The notes beneath the pieces are model-generated. The model was not told the origin of the DNA. It made no database searches and saw only the letters and a program-made list of their open reading frames with translations. DNA of 64,000 nucleotides from the NCBI RefSeq assembly GCF_016618195.1, contig NZ_CP067099.1, forward strand, positions 3,286,001-3,350,000, given 5' to 3'. Positions 1 to 10,136 of the stretch are shown here, piece after piece (within the stretch, counting starts at the first letter, position 1; each line of letters begins with the position of its first letter). Origin of the DNA: Providencia manganoxydans (GTDB lineage Bacteria > Pseudomonadota > Gammaproteobacteria > Enterobacterales > Enterobacteriaceae). The translations under genes and the position numbers were made by a program.

Positions 1-278
1 GGCTGGCCAACTTTTTCGCTAATAATATGTGGCGATGTCGGAGCTTCAAATACAATCGGGTTCACTTCTTGGTAAGTTAATGGCAATGTGCTGTTCGCTT
101 GTAAAAATAGTGCGTCACTATTGCGTAGCCCCTGCGCTGTTTGTTCACTGCCTGATGCAACAGGTTTATAACCCGCAGTTCGATAACCCAATTGTTTAGC
201 CGCTTGCAGTAATGCACAACTAACCACGGTTTTACCGACCTCAGTATCAGTGCCGGTCACAAAATAAGTTTTAGTCAC
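1..278 (-). CDS. bioD: Dethiobiotin synthetase BioD, N-terminal part (runs off the window)
   Basis: Makes the ureido ring of dethiobiotin from 7,8-diaminopelargonate, CO2 and ATP. Only the first 92 or so codons are present; the 3' end lies left of the window. The translation starts [17 protein letters not shown], with the BioD P-loop (GTDTEVGKT) near residues 8-16, followed by the conserved segments GYKPVASGSE and GLRNSDAL. The start is a GTG at 278-276, which overlaps the end of bioC by 8 bases, so translation is probably coupled. It is the last visible gene of the bioB-F-C-D operon. Confidence 0.93.
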   Translation of the reverse strand, partial: MTKTYFVTGTDTEVGKTVVSCALLQAAKQLGYRTAGYKPVASGSEQTAQGLRNSDALFLQANSTLPLTYQEVNPIVFEAPTSPHIISEKVGQ

Positions 279-1047
279 GATAAATTATTCCAAATACAGT
301 TTGATAAGTAAGCTCAAGACCCTTTTCAGACATGGGATAAGCGCTCTCAAGTCGATGTAATCGCTGCCTTGTCATCAATCCACCACGCCGCCCTGCGGTG
401 AGATGGGTCGCGCCAATACCTTTCAATGAATTCAATAATCGAGCTAAATCCGGAAAATGCAGTTTATCGGTCTGAAGCAACAATTGATGCTGCCATGGTT
501 GGCAACTCGCGGTGATCTGTTCAAAACTTAAAAACGCATTTACATGCGAATAGCCATCTAACCTAGCCCAAGCTTGCGATAGCTCCGATAGAGAGCCTTC
601 AGCAAGCGTGGTAAACACAATCACACCACCACTTTTAGTCACTCGATGCAATTCAGTCAGCGCCAGTGATAAGTCAGAGCACCATTGGATCGCTAAATTA
701 GAAAAAACCACATTAAAAGTTTGGTCGGCAAAAGGCAGTGCTTCCATATCCGCACAGATATACTGCTTCGCCGCATTTTTTTGACGTGCAACATCCAACA
801 TGCCGGACGATAAATCTAATGCGGTCACTTCAGCCCCTTGTGCTTTGATTATTTGGCTGAAAAAACCAGTACCACAGCCAACATCAATCACTTTTTTAGC
901 CGCTAAATTCACCTGTGCTGAGGCTAATAAATCCAGCAGTTGATGACCGCTATTTTGTTGATAATACGCTATCGAATCATAGCGTTTTGCTGCTTTACCA
1001 AAGGCCGAAGCGATTTTTTGTTTTTCATCACTTAATGGTAAAACCAT
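271..1047 (-). CDS. bioC: Malonyl-[acyl-carrier protein] O-methyltransferase BioC
   Basis: SAM-dependent methyltransferase of 258 aa that methylates malonyl-ACP so that fatty-acid synthesis can build the pimeloyl chain. The SAM-binding glycine loop [12 protein letters not shown] lies near residues 53-64, followed by the acidic strand end ALDLS and the motif [12 protein letters not shown], typical of class I methyltransferases of the UbiE/BioC kind. Length is normal for the family. It overlaps the end of bioF by 20 bases and the start of bioD by 8, as expected for a tightly packed bio operon. Confidence 0.93.
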   Translation of the reverse strand: MVLPLSDEKQKIASAFGKAAKRYDSIAYYQQNSGHQLLDLLASAQVNLAAKKVIDVGCGTGFFSQIIKAQGAEVTALDLSSGMLDVARQKNAAKQYICADMEALPFADQTFNVVFSNLAIQWCSDLSLALTELHRVTKSGGVIVFTTLAEGSLSELSQAWARLDGYSHVNAFLSFEQITASCQPWQHQLLLQTDKLHFPDLARLLNSLKGIGATHLTAGRRGGLMTRQRLHRLESAYPMSEKGLELTYQTVFGIIYRD

Positions 1048-2182
1048 TTAACGCCTCCAACAGTTGATCAATATCTTGTTGGTAATGAGCGGCACTCAAA
1101 GTAATGCGTAGTCGTGCACTTCCGGGTGGGACAGTTGGTGGCCGTATCGCTTGTACCCATAGCCCTTTTTGTCGTAGATAATCAGAAAGTTGTAAACTGA
1201 TCTCATTATCTCCCACGATGACAGGCTGAATTGCCATCTGTGAGTCCGCTAATTGCATATCCCGAAATTGACTATTTTTTCTAAAATACTCAATATGTTG
1301 CTTGAGCTGTTCCCTCGACTCATCCGCTGCACGGATCTGTTGCAATGCCGCAGACAACGCAACTGCCTGAGCCGGTGGCATTGAAGTGCTATAAATCAGG
1401 TGACGAGCGGTTTGAATAAAATAATCTGCGGTTGTTTCATCACACAAAACAGCTGCGCCACTCAAACCAAATGCTTTACCAAAGGTCACAATCAATAATT
1501 CAGGTTTGATACCATGTACATCACAGCTACCACGCCCTTCTCGCCCTCGCACACCAATACCATGAGCATCATCAACCATTAACCATACATTATGTTGTCC
1601 AGCAAGTTGTTGTAATTCAATCAGTGGAGCGCAATCGCCATCCATACTAAAAACGCCTTCAGTAATAATCAGCGTTTTTCCTTCTGTTGGATGAGCTAGC
1701 AACTTTTCTAATGATGATGGGCTATTGTGGGTGAAGCGTCGCAAGTTAGCATTCGATAACATTGATGCTTCAAGGATCGAAGCATGACTGAGCTTGTCGG
1801 CTAAAATACGATCCCCTTGACTCATCAAGGCAGTGATCACCGCTTGATTTGCCGCAAAACCCGAAATAAACAGTAGCGCTCTAGGGTAACCTAACCACTC
1901 CGACAGGGTATTTTCTAGCTGTTGATGGGCAAGCGAAAAACCGGTTACATGCCCAGATCCCCCACTACCTGTACCATATTGCGCTGCACCTTGCTGCCAA
2001 GCTTCAATCACCTTTGGATGACGACTTAACCCTAGATAATCATTGCCTGAAAAGTTTAGATAATGTTGCCCATCAACCTGTAATTTACGTCCTGAGTTAT
2101 GTTCAACACAGATCCGCTGGCGCCAAACAGAATTTTGTCGCCGCTGTGCTAGTTGCGCCTGCATAAAAGATTGCCAGCTCAT
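1028..2182 (-). CDS. bioF: 8-amino-7-oxononanoate synthase BioF
   Basis: PLP-dependent condensing enzyme (384 aa) that joins pimeloyl-ACP and alanine to give 8-amino-7-oxononanoate. The PLP lysine is K236 in [10 protein letters not shown], and the cofactor-contact segment DDAHGIG lies at 204-210, both at the positions of the E. coli enzyme. The N-terminal [10 protein letters not shown] segment is also conserved. The start ATG overlaps the stop codon of bioB (TAATG), and the 3' end overlaps bioC. Confidence 0.96.
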   Translation of the reverse strand: MSWQSFMQAQLAQRRQNSVWRQRICVEHNSGRKLQVDGQHYLNFSGNDYLGLSRHPKVIEAWQQGAAQYGTGSGGSGHVTGFSLAHQQLENTLSEWLGYPRALLFISGFAANQAVITALMSQGDRILADKLSHASILEASMLSNANLRRFTHNSPSSLEKLLAHPTEGKTLIITEGVFSMDGDCAPLIELQQLAGQHNVWLMVDDAHGIGVRGREGRGSCDVHGIKPELLIVTFGKAFGLSGAAVLCDETTADYFIQTARHLIYSTSMPPAQAVALSAALQQIRAADESREQLKQHIEYFRKNSQFRDMQLADSQMAIQPVIVGDNEISLQLSDYLRQKGLWVQAIRPPTVPPGSARLRITLSAAHYQQDIDQLLEALNGFTIK

Positions 2183-3219
2183 TAGATAGCCGCGTTATAG
2201 AACTGTTGATTATCGGCAGTCAGTATTTTTTCAGCTAAATGGGCTGCTTGCTGGTTATCACCATCACTCACCTCAATACGTTCAGGATTGATATTGAGTT
2301 TTTTGAATAATGCCAGATCTTTGTTTTCATCTGGGTTTGGTGTTGTCAGCAGTTTACAACCATAAAATACAGAGTTAGCACCCGCCATAAAACACAGCGC
2401 TTGGGTTTGCTCATTCATATATTCGCGCCCCGCCGATAAACGTACATAAGAGGTTGGCATCATGATCCGTGCAACCGCGATAGTACGAATAAAATCAAAT
2501 GCATCAACGTCTTCATTATCTGCCATTGGCGTTCCCTCAACCTTCATCAACATGTTGATTGGCACACTTTCAGGTGGCTTGGGTAAATTAGCGAGTTGGA
2601 CCAATAATGCAGCACGATCACTCACTTTTTCGCCTAAACCTAAAATGCCTCCTGAACACACTTTGATCCCCGCGTTACGCACATTATCTAACGTGTCGAG
2701 ACGGTCTTGATAAGTTCGAGTAGTAATAATATTGCCGTAGTACTCAGGTGAGGTATCAAGATTATGGTTGTAGTAATCAAGCCCTGCCTCTGCAAGACGC
2801 TGCGCCTGATTATCATCGATCATACCCAGTGTCATACAGGTTTCCATGCCAAGGGATTTGACTTCTTTCACCATCATTTCAAGGTAAGGCATATCCCGCT
2901 CACGTGGATTACGCCACGCAGCTCCCATGCAGAAACGCGTTGAGCCTGCCTGCTTTGCCTTTTTCGCAGATTCTAATACTTGCTGAACTTCCATGAGTCG
3001 TTCAGTTTCTAACCCTGTTTTGTAACGAGCGCTCTGCGCACAGTATTTACAGTCTTCAGGGCAAGCCCCTGTTTTGATCGATAACAAAGTACTGACTTGT
3101 ACTTGCTGTGGGTCAAAATGCTGTCGGTGAATTTGCTGAGCTTGGAATAGCAGTTCAAAGAAAGGCATTGAAAACAATTCATTAGCCTGTTTAGTTGTCC
3201 ACTTTTTTAATTCGCTCAC
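2182..3219 (-). CDS. bioB: Biotin synthase BioB (radical SAM)
   Basis: Radical-SAM enzyme of 345 aa that inserts sulfur into dethiobiotin. The [4Fe-4S]/SAM motif CPEDCKYC places cysteines at residues 53, 57 and 60, exactly as in E. coli BioB. Further conserved segments are [13 protein letters not shown] and [21 protein letters not shown], around the [2Fe-2S] and substrate site. First gene of the leftward bioBFCD operon; the start codon lies about 50 bp from the probable BirA operator that it shares with bioA. Confidence 0.97.
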   Translation of the reverse strand: MSELKKWTTKQANELFSMPFFELLFQAQQIHRQHFDPQQVQVSTLLSIKTGACPEDCKYCAQSARYKTGLETERLMEVQQVLESAKKAKQAGSTRFCMGAAWRNPRERDMPYLEMMVKEVKSLGMETCMTLGMIDDNQAQRLAEAGLDYYNHNLDTSPEYYGNIITTRTYQDRLDTLDNVRNAGIKVCSGGILGLGEKVSDRAALLVQLANLPKPPESVPINMLMKVEGTPMADNEDVDAFDFIRTIAVARIMMPTSYVRLSAGREYMNEQTQALCFMAGANSVFYGCKLLTTPNPDENKDLALFKKLNINPERIEVSDGDNQQAAHLAEKILTADNQQFYNAAI

Positions 3220-3270
3220 GGCAGGTCTCCATCGTAAAAAGTCGTTGCCAGTTTAAATATTGTGGTTATC

Positions 3271-3303
3271 ATGTCAACCAGATTTAATAAAATAAGTTGA
3301 CGG
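3271..3303. promoter_or_regulatory. Probable BirA operator between bioB and bioA
   Basis: An inverted repeat ATGTCAACC - 15 bp - AGTTGACGG lies between the divergent bioB and bioA genes. It resembles the enterobacterial BirA site (TTGTNAACC, 14-16 bp, GGTTNACAA): the left half matches almost fully, the right half more weakly. The position between the two bio promoters fits co-repression by biotinoyl-AMP-BirA. The right half ends only 9 bp before the bioA start. Assigned from pattern and context only. Confidence 0.65.
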
Positions 3304-3311
3304 TAAAACAA

Positions 3312-4583
3312 ATGGACAGTTCAGATATTGCTTTCGATGCTAAACATATTTGGCATCCCTACACTTCGATGAGCCACCCGATACCTGCGTATCCCATCGT
3401 CGCGGCAGAAGGCACAGAGCTGATAATGGCGAATGGTGAGCGACTCATTGACGGTATGTCTTCATGGTGGGCTGCAATTCATGGCTATAATCACCCAGTG
3501 CTCAACCAAGCAGCGATTGAGCAACTACAAAAAATGTCGCATGTGATGTTTGGTGGGATCACTCATCCCTCTGCGGTGAATTTATGCCGTCAACTTATTG
3601 AAATTACCCCCAAGCCTCTTGAATGTGTTTTTCTCGCTGATTCAGGCTCGGTTGCCGTTGAAGTGTCTTTGAAAATGGCATTGCAATATTGGCAAGCAAA
3701 AGGCGAAAAACGCCAACGTATTTTGACGCTACGCCATGGTTATCATGGTGATACTTTCGGTGCAATGGCTGTGTGTGATCCTGATAATTCAATGCATGGG
3801 CTGTACAAAGGCTATCTCCCTCCACATATTTTTGTTGATGCTCCTCAATGTGGTTTTTATGACGAGTGGGATCCCCTAGATTTACAGTCGATCACACAAC
3901 AACTTGAGGTAAATCATCAAGAAATTGCTGCGATCATCCTTGAACCTATCGTTCAAGGAGCAGGTGGAATGCGCATCTATCACCCTCAATACTTAAAAGG
4001 GGTGCGTGAGCTTTGTGATCGTTATGGCATATTATTGATTGCCGATGAGATAGCGACAGGTTTTGGGCGAACAGGAAAATTGTTTGCCTGTGATCATGCC
4101 AATATTTCTCCTGATATTATGTGCTTAGGAAAAGCCCTAACTGGGGGATATATGACGCTCTCGGCGACGTTAACCACCCGACATGTTGCAGAAACCATTA
4201 GCAATGGTGAAGCAGGCTGTTTTATGCATGGTCCAACCTTTATGGGTAACCCACTAGCTTGTGCTGTTGCCAATGCAAGTCTGCAATTATTGCGCGAAAG
4301 CCCATGGCAGCAAACCGTCGCTCATATCGAGCAACAACTGATCCGAGAACTCACTCCTCTTGAGGATCATGCAAATGTGCAGCAAGTCCGTGTACTGGGT
4401 GCTATTGGTGTCGTTGAGATGAAAGAGCCCGTAAACACAGCGCAATTACAGAAAAAATTTGTCGCCAAAGGTGTATGGGTCAGGCCTTTTGGACGATTAA
4501 TTTATGTGATGCCGCCTTATATCATTTTACCTGAGCAGCTCAGTAAAGTGACGAATGCGATTAGAGAAGTAATCGAGCAATAA
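3312..4583 (+). CDS. bioA: Adenosylmethionine--8-amino-7-oxononanoate aminotransferase BioA
   Basis: Class III PLP aminotransferase (423 aa) that makes 7,8-diaminopelargonate using SAM as amino donor. The PLP lysine falls at residue 274 in [11 protein letters not shown], the E. coli position, and the [12 protein letters not shown] segment is present. The start is taken at ATG 3312, which gives [20 protein letters not shown], colinear with E. coli BioA. An in-frame TTG at 3297 lies inside the operator and is less likely. Transcribed away from bioBFCD. Confidence 0.96.
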   Translation: MDSSDIAFDAKHIWHPYTSMSHPIPAYPIVAAEGTELIMANGERLIDGMSSWWAAIHGYNHPVLNQAAIEQLQKMSHVMFGGITHPSAVNLCRQLIEITPKPLECVFLADSGSVAVEVSLKMALQYWQAKGEKRQRILTLRHGYHGDTFGAMAVCDPDNSMHGLYKGYLPPHIFVDAPQCGFYDEWDPLDLQSITQQLEVNHQEIAAIILEPIVQGAGGMRIYHPQYLKGVRELCDRYGILLIADEIATGFGRTGKLFACDHANISPDIMCLGKALTGGYMTLSATLTTRHVAETISNGEAGCFMHGPTFMGNPLACAVANASLQLLRESPWQQTVAHIEQQLIRELTPLEDHANVQQVRVLGAIGVVEMKEPVNTAQLQKKFVAKGVWVRPFGRLIYVMPPYIILPEQLSKVTNAIREVIEQ

Positions 4584-4585
4584 AT

Positions 4586-4606
4586 TCCCTTTAAATAACA
4601 AAGGGA
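4586..4606 (+). terminator. Hairpin after bioA
   Basis: TCCCTTT - 7 nt - AAAGGGA starts just after the bioA stop and is followed by AT-rich sequence without a clean T run. It may end or stabilise the bioA transcript. Confidence 0.5.
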
Positions 4607-4645
4607 GCTAAATAATTTAAAGCGCAGCTACATAGCCGTAAATAC

Positions 4646-4680
4646 AGTCGAGTCACCTAGGTAAACTCAGTGACTCGACT
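4646..4680. repeat. Hairpin resembling the centre of an ERIC element
   Basis: AGTCGAGTCAC - 13 nt - GTGACTCGACT forms a perfect 11-bp stem in the bioA-pgl convergent gap. The right arm and what follows (GTGACTCGACTAGC) nearly match the middle of the ERIC-type repeat at 5758-5882, so this is probably an ERIC remnant that may also act as a two-way transcript end. Confidence 0.5.
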
Positions 4681-4729
4681 AGCAGGGTTCTATCGCCATA
4701 TCTTAACAAACATGACAAGCGCAACGTAA

Positions 4730-5716
4730 TTAGCGCGCCAACACCGTTACCCACATAGGCCCTTTGCCGACTGGGTAACGACCAATTTGCGATAATTTAC
4801 CGGTAATTGGATCGATTTCTGAAACTGAAATGCTATTTGATTTTTGCCCACTTGAAATCAAGAAACGCCCTGTTGCATCAATATTGAAACCACGCGGTTG
4901 TTCCTCGGTCGGATAAGTGCCCGCAAACGTGAGTTCACGCCCCTCATCGGAAACGAGGAAATGGCTAATATAGCTGTCTGAGCGCTCACTAGCATATAAG
5001 TGACGACCATCAGGAGTGATGTGGATATCTGCCGCCCAACGTTGGCTCTCGCTGCCTTCTGGATAAACATTAACATGCTGTATTTGGCGATAACGGGTGA
5101 ATTTATGGTAAACATTAATAGTGGAATCTAATTCATTTACACAGTAAATAACTTTATGCTGCGGATGGAATGCCAGATGACGTGGACCAGCACCTTGAGC
5201 TGAGCTAATTTGATCAGCAGATGCTTCAGTTAAATAACCATTATCATGCAAATCAAATAGGCGGATATGATCTTCACCTAAGCAAGGTACCCATAGCTGT
5301 TGATTATCGGCGTCAACATGGGATGAATGTGGATTACGCAACCCTTCTATTACTTGGATAGCGCTTTGTGGCACACCTTCTTCGTCAATCGGTAAGACCG
5401 CCAAATTATGTTGATGGTATGAAGGAACAAACAAATACTTGCCGGTGTTATCTAATGATAAATGTACCGGCGTACTTGGAATGACCGTCTCAGCTTTTAA
5501 GCTAAGTGTTCCCTTATCTTCAATTTGATAAGTGATCACTCGAAAATTGGGCCGGACACCAATATAAAGGTGTTTTTTATCATGGCTTAATACCATTGGC
5601 TGTACTTGGCCTGGTGTTGTCACCGTTTGTAGTAACGTGAGCTCACCGGCTTCGTTCATAGACCAAACGTGGATTTGATGGCTTTCGGGGCTAGCAATAT
5701 AGACAACCTGATTCAT
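4730..5716 (-). CDS. pgl: 6-phosphogluconolactonase Pgl (beta-propeller type)
   Basis: Hydrolyses 6-phosphogluconolactone in the oxidative pentose phosphate pathway. The protein is 328 aa and belongs to the lactonase seven-bladed propeller family (YbhE). The blade sequences recur as HIxPDGRHLYAS, LAFHPQHKVIY and FNIDATGRFLI. As in E. coli it sits between the bio genes and ybhA. Single-gene unit; ERIC-type repeats lie on both sides. Confidence 0.93.
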   Translation of the reverse strand: MNQVVYIASPESHQIHVWSMNEAGELTLLQTVTTPGQVQPMVLSHDKKHLYIGVRPNFRVITYQIEDKGTLSLKAETVIPSTPVHLSLDNTGKYLFVPSYHQHNLAVLPIDEEGVPQSAIQVIEGLRNPHSSHVDADNQQLWVPCLGEDHIRLFDLHDNGYLTEASADQISSAQGAGPRHLAFHPQHKVIYCVNELDSTINVYHKFTRYRQIQHVNVYPEGSESQRWAADIHITPDGRHLYASERSDSYISHFLVSDEGRELTFAGTYPTEEQPRGFNIDATGRFLISSGQKSNSISVSEIDPITGKLSQIGRYPVGKGPMWVTVLAR

Positions 5717-5757
5717 CCTGTCTCCTTATGATTCATGATAAAATAGCTTTTTTCATT

Positions 5758-5882
5758 ATACTCTAAATAATTCGAGATGCAGGTAGGCGACAAGCGAAGA
5801 TAGACGGGGAGCATAGATAAACTATGTGACTCGGCTAGCTAAGTGTAGTCAACAACCCTGCAATTTGAAGTATAACGAGTAT
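5758..5882. repeat. ERIC-type intergenic repeat, about 125 bp
   Basis: The element starts ATACTCTAAATAATTCGAG and ends GTATAACGAGTAT, so its ends are imperfect inverted copies. The inner part (GACGGGGAGCATAG ... CTATGTGACTCGGC) corresponds to the known ERIC core. It sits in the 445-bp gap between pgl and ybhA. The remainder of that gap, 5883-6162, should hold the ybhA promoter; no other structure was seen there. Confidence 0.75.
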
Positions 5883-6174
5883 ATGACGGTTAATTTCAGG
5901 ATACACTAGCGAGTAACAAGCAATCCCCTCTTTTTCAACACATCTTCCACTAAATTATCTCAAAATGATCAAAACAGCAGATTACCAATAACTTGACTCG
6001 ATTCATTCTGCGCCACTTTAGTTAATCGGCAATATCCGCTAAGATGACTAAATTATTTTAGTATTGGATTATTTTCAGGCTAACAGATCCCTTTCTGTTT
6101 AGCCAACAACGACAAAAACTATCATATAGCCACTCATTAAGGCATATGCAACCTCAAATCACGTGGAGCCGTTT

Positions 6175-6993
6175 ATGTCATACCGCGTTATTGCGCTCGA
6201 TCTTGATGGAACATTGCTTGATCCTCAAAAGAAAATTTTACCCGAATCCCTAGCAGCCTTAAATGAAGCCCGCAGACAAGGTGTTAAAGTTCTCATCGTA
6301 ACTGGCCGCCACCATGTTGCTATCCACCCTTTCTATCAAGAACTGGATCTTGATACACCAGCAATATGCTGTAACGGAACTTACCTTTATGATTATTTAG
6401 GTAAAAAGGTACTTGCATCCGATCCAATGACCACCGAATCAGCCATCCAAATGATTGATAGATTACAAGGAACGGATATTCAGCATTTAATGTATGTTGA
6501 TAATGCGATGCTGTATAACGCGCCAACAGAAGGGATCAAACGTACCTTGAGCTGGGCTCAAACCCTGCCAGAAGCACAGCGCCCAAATATTCAGTTTGTT
6601 GAAAACTATGCCGACGTTATGCACGACTATCAATCTATTTGGAAATTTGCTGTCAGTTCCGAAGATGTTGATCAGCTGAAAGAGGTTGTGCGTGGTATTG
6701 AAAACGATTTCGGCTTGGAATGTGAATGGTCATGGGCCGATCAAGTCGACGTGGGTCGTAAAGGTAACAGCAAAGGCCAGCGCCTAAAACAATGGGTTGA
6801 ATCACAGGGGATGACCATGAATGATGTGGTTGCTTTTGGTGATAACTTTAACGATTTAAGCATGCTAACCACCGCTGGACTCGGTGTTGCTATGGGCCAA
6901 GCGGTCGATGAAATCAAGCAACAAGCAAAACTGGTCACTAAAGATAATACCCAGCCGGGAATTGCGGAAGTGATCCGCAAATACGTTTTGTAA
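6175..6993 (+). CDS. ybhA: HAD-family sugar/pyridoxal phosphate phosphatase YbhA
   Basis: Cof-type HAD hydrolase of 272 aa. HAD motif I is DLDGTLLD near residues 8-15, motif II is the T in VTGRHH, and motif III/IV are the K in NSKGQRL and FGDNFNDLSM. The family member in E. coli dephosphorylates pyridoxal 5'-phosphate and other phosphates in the cytoplasm. The ATG at 6175 is preceded by GTGGAG at good spacing; an in-frame GTG at 6163 is less likely. Neighbour order pgl-ybhA-modC is that of E. coli. Confidence 0.92.
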   Translation: MSYRVIALDLDGTLLDPQKKILPESLAALNEARRQGVKVLIVTGRHHVAIHPFYQELDLDTPAICCNGTYLYDYLGKKVLASDPMTTESAIQMIDRLQGTDIQHLMYVDNAMLYNAPTEGIKRTLSWAQTLPEAQRPNIQFVENYADVMHDYQSIWKFAVSSEDVDQLKEVVRGIENDFGLECEWSWADQVDVGRKGNSKGQRLKQWVESQGMTMNDVVAFGDNFNDLSMLTTAGLGVAMGQAVDEIKQQAKLVTKDNTQPGIAEVIRKYVL

Positions 6994-7019
6994 CCGCGTA
7001 TTTATACGCTCAATGATTT

Positions 7020-7096
7020 AAGTTGTCGTTAGGCTCACAAGTGAACAAATCGCTAAGTGTATAAGATCACGCTGATAAGTGTGAGAGCGACAACTT
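7020..7096. repeat. 77-bp imperfect palindrome between ybhA and modC
   Basis: AAGTTGTCG at 7020-7028 pairs with CGACAACTT at 7088-7096, and CTCACA (7034-7039) pairs with TGTGAG (7080-7085) inside it. The element is separate from the terminator just downstream. It looks like a small mobile intergenic repeat, but no second copy was found in the window. Confidence 0.5.
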
Positions 7097-7112
7097 GAAG
7101 CATGGTGATCAT

Positions 7113-7135
7113 AGAGGGCTAACCATTAGCCCTCT
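7113..7135. terminator. Terminator hairpin between convergent ybhA and modC
   Basis: AGAGGGCT - 7 nt - AGCCCTCT lies between the two converging genes. It has no strong T run on either side. Confidence 0.55.
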
Positions 7136-7149
7136 AATTACATAGATAA

Positions 7150-8223
7150 CTATGATGAAAAGTTTCGGCTAAGGGATACACTCTTCACTTGCGCATACAC
7201 ACGACGCCCTTTACGGATCGACAGCTCATCGCGCGCCCAGCGAGTAATACGTGCCCATAAATAGTGCTGTTCGCCTAAATCCAATTTAACATCCACTTGC
7301 TCGCCATCTTCCATCCACTCCACGACTTCAGCGGATAAAATATTGCGGATGCTGCTCACCTGTGGCTTCTCTAATACTAATGACACATCGGATGCATCAA
7401 TACGTAAACGTAATTCAGCCCCTTTTTCAGTATCAACACGAGGGATCCATAGCTTTTGATTGCCGACAGTCACTGCTGTCATATTATAGTCAGGGTGATT
7501 ACTGTGGCATGTCACATTTAATACACTACTCAGTGTATCTTGCTGTAACCAAGGACGTAACGCACTACTGGCCCATACCTCTTCTAATGCACCGAACGCT
7601 TTTACTTTCCCTTGCGCCATGACGATCACTTTATCAGCCAAACGTAAAATCTCATCAAGACTATGGCTAACATATAAAATAGGAATTTTAACGTCTTGAG
7701 AAAGCTTTTCGAGATAAGGTAATAATTCACGTTTACGCGGTAAGTCCAATGAAGCTAATGGCTCATCCATCAGCAATATTTCAGGTGCCGTCAGTAAAGC
7801 ACGGCCAATTGCTACACGTTGCTTTTCCCCCCCTGAGAGCGTAATCGGAAAGCGATTCAGTAATTTTTCAATTCCTAATAACCCAACGATTTCACCAAAG
7901 CGCTCTTTCATTTCAGGCGCCATACCGTAGCGTAAATTACTTTTCACTCGATAATGTGGAAAAAGGCGTGCATCTTGAAATACATACCCAATATGACGTT
8001 TTTCTGGCGGTAAACAAATACGTTTTTCGACGTCAACCAAGGTACGCCCATTCAGTACAATACGACCTCGATTTGGTTTGGTTAACCCGCCAATCACATT
8101 GATCAATGAGGTTTTCCCTGCGCCAGAAAGGCCAAATACCGCGGTAATACTTTCAGTAGGAAGCGCTGTTTTGACCTCAAGTTGCAAGTCACCCAACTGT
8201 TGTGAAAAATCCAGCTCTAACAT
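7150..8223 (-). CDS. modC: Molybdate ABC transporter ATP-binding protein ModC
   Basis: ATPase of the ModABC importer, 357 aa. Walker A is GLSGAGKTS near residues 30-38, the signature LSGGEKQR near 129-136 and Walker [12 protein letters not shown] follows. The C-terminal part (from about 290) is a Mop/TOBE molybdate-binding domain, as in E. coli ModC. One base separates it from modB, so modABC is a single operon read leftwards. Confidence 0.96.
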   Translation of the reverse strand: MLELDFSQQLGDLQLEVKTALPTESITAVFGLSGAGKTSLINVIGGLTKPNRGRIVLNGRTLVDVEKRICLPPEKRHIGYVFQDARLFPHYRVKSNLRYGMAPEMKERFGEIVGLLGIEKLLNRFPITLSGGEKQRVAIGRALLTAPEILLMDEPLASLDLPRKRELLPYLEKLSQDVKIPILYVSHSLDEILRLADKVIVMAQGKVKAFGALEEVWASSALRPWLQQDTLSSVLNVTCHSNHPDYNMTAVTVGNQKLWIPRVDTEKGAELRLRIDASDVSLVLEKPQVSSIRNILSAEVVEWMEDGEQVDVKLDLGEQHYLWARITRWARDELSIRKGRRVYAQVKSVSLSRNFSS

Positions 8224-8224
8224 A

Positions 8225-8920
8225 TTAGGCTACCCCCAGTCGTTTTTTACCCCAGCGGGTCAGCCATTCTGAAATTAACAACGAAATGAGCGCCAATACA
8301 ATGGCGATAATACACAGACGAGCGGCATCCACTTCAGCCCCTGGCGTTTCAATCAACGTATACATTGCCAATGGGATCGTTTGTGTTTCACCGGGAATAT
8401 TAGAGACAAAGGTAATTGTGGCACCAAACTCACCTAATGAGCGAGCAAAGGCCAGCACAGTGCCAACGATAATACCGGGAAGTGACAATGGGATGGTGAT
8501 CGTAAAAAATACCCGTAATGGCGTTGCACCTAATGTTCTAGCCGCTTGTTCCAATTTACGATCAACCGCTTCGAGCGCTAATCGAATCGCCCGTACCATT
8601 AAAGGGAAAGCCACCACAGCAGAGGCTAAAGCCGCACCTCGCCAACTAAAAGTGAAACTGAAACCAAACCAATTATATAACCATTCACCAATAAAACCGC
8701 GACGTCCCATACTAATCAATAATAAATAGCCAACTACCACTGGCGGCAAAACCAGTGGTAAATGGATAATACTATCAAGCAGTGTTTTACCGGGGAAATT
8801 ACAGCGAACCAGAACCCAAGCCATTAATATCCCTAATGGTAGGCTAAACATTACTGCCACACTCGATACCTTTAAACTTAGGTAGATGGCTTCCCATTCA
8901 TAAGCACTTAACATCGGCAA
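8225..8920 (-). CDS. modB: Molybdate ABC transporter permease ModB
   Basis: Inner-membrane permease of 231 aa with five or six hydrophobic segments. The ABC-permease EAA loop is [20 protein letters not shown], which docks on ModC. Length and order between modA and modC are normal. The start is ATG 8920. Confidence 0.96.
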   Translation of the reverse strand: MPMLSAYEWEAIYLSLKVSSVAVMFSLPLGILMAWVLVRCNFPGKTLLDSIIHLPLVLPPVVVGYLLLISMGRRGFIGEWLYNWFGFSFTFSWRGAALASAVVAFPLMVRAIRLALEAVDRKLEQAARTLGATPLRVFFTITIPLSLPGIIVGTVLAFARSLGEFGATITFVSNIPGETQTIPLAMYTLIETPGAEVDAARLCIIAIVLALISLLISEWLTRWGKKRLGVA

Positions 8921-8932
8921 TACTATAATCCC

Positions 8933-9703
8933 TTAACGTGGGGTGAAACCGTAACGTTTGAATACCTCAGAAGCCGCTGGGGTTTTCAGATACTCATAAA
9001 AGTCACGAGTGGCTTTATTATCTTGATCTTTGACGATAGCCATTGGGTATTCAACAGGTTTATGCGAATCAGCAGGGAAAATACCCACTACTTTTACTTT
9101 TTTGCTGGCAACAGCATCAGAGCCATACACAATGCCTAACGGTGCTTCATCACGCTCAACCAAAGCCATGCCGCTACGAACGTTATTCGTACGCGCTAAC
9201 AATGGGTTCACCGTATCCCATGCACCTAAATTGCCTAACGCTTCTTTTGCATAAATACCAACCGGCACATGATCCGGATCACCAACCGCTAAACGACCAC
9301 CATCAAGCAACTTTTTCCAATCAGTTTGTTGGTTGATTTCCACTTTTTCAATTTTAGAATCTTTTGGTGCGATCAAGACTAATTCATTACCTAACAAGGT
9401 ATAACGTGTGTTATCCACCATCAAATGCTTATCAATGGCATAATCCATCCACTGTTGGTCAGCAGAAATAAACAGATTCGCGGGTGCACCTTGTTCGATT
9501 TGGCGCGCTAACGTTGAAGAAGATGCATAAGAAGAAACAACATCCACTTTATGCTCTTTCTGATACTGCTCAGAAATTTCATTCATTGCGTTAGTCAGTG
9601 ATGCCGCAGCAAAAACAGTTATTTTCTCTGCCGCACTACTATAACTCGCCATAGATAAAGTTATCGTCGCGCCAGCTAAAAACTTGATCAAACTTTTTTT
9701 CAT
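8933..9703 (-). CDS. modA: Molybdate-binding periplasmic protein ModA
   Basis: Periplasmic oxyanion-binding protein. A signal peptide (MKKSLIKFLAGATITLSMASYSSAA) precedes the mature start EKITVFAAASLTNAM, where the serine of AAASL and the downstream SSTLARQ loop contribute to molybdate binding. The start is set at the ATG whose codon is 9703-9701, giving a standard signal peptide; another in-frame ATG 12 bases upstream has no room for a ribosome site. First gene of modABC. Confidence 0.95.
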   Translation of the reverse strand: MKKSLIKFLAGATITLSMASYSSAAEKITVFAAASLTNAMNEISEQYQKEHKVDVVSSYASSSTLARQIEQGAPANLFISADQQWMDYAIDKHLMVDNTRYTLLGNELVLIAPKDSKIEKVEINQQTDWKKLLDGGRLAVGDPDHVPVGIYAKEALGNLGAWDTVNPLLARTNNVRSGMALVERDEAPLGIVYGSDAVASKKVKVVGIFPADSHKPVEYPMAIVKDQDNKATRDFYEYLKTPAASEVFKRYGFTPR

Positions 9704-9731
9704 TTCATGCCCCATCCTAATATTAATAGTT

Positions 9732-9757
9732 ACGCTATATATACCAAGATATAACGT
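9732..9757. promoter_or_regulatory. Probable ModE operator upstream of modA
   Basis: The sequence CGCTATAT - 8 bp - ATATAACG is an imperfect palindrome about 30 bp before the modA start. ModE-molybdate binds sites of the form CGTTATAT...ATATAACG in the E. coli modA promoter. Position and pattern both fit, so modABC is probably repressed when molybdate is plentiful. Confidence 0.75.
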
Positions 9758-10136
9758 TAACTTAAAGGCATAGGCTACATAAAAGTGTGCTAGCGCAACA
9801 ATTTGACCAATATTTTAAGGATTGTCACCAGTAATAAATTTGTCCATCATTCTTTTTTAAAGTTCAGGAAGATGCGAGTCAGGTGTGTTACTAAAAGCCT
9901 ACTTATAATTATGGTGCAAGATAGCTCAGTTAAATGGAGAGTAAAACACCAAAATACACCTGAAATAATTTGAGTTAATTTACTTAAAGATCAAGGTGAA
10001 AAGATGGTAAAATTTACAGCTATCTACTAAAAAACAAAAATAACGATACTGGTCAAGCTTATGACAGACAAAATCTCGCTCTCCAATAAAAAGCTTGTGT
10101 ATCTCCATATTTACTGAAATTCCCTAAGAGATTGCT
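9758..10136. other. 380-bp gap holding two divergent promoters
   Basis: AT-rich DNA between modA (leftward) and the ATP-grasp gene (rightward). It must contain the modA promoter near the ModE palindrome and the promoter of the accessory operon. No convincing -35/-10 pair was seen for the latter. An 18-codon reading frame at 10061-10117 ends just before the ATP-grasp start, without a good ribosome site. Confidence 0.4.

Noticed and set aside
8286..8729. 147-codon frame opposite modB
   Set aside because: Antisense to a certain gene; no protein features.
10061..10117. 18-codon frame just before the ATP-grasp gene as a leader peptide
   Set aside because: No ribosome site, no run of one amino acid and no attenuator hairpin after it.
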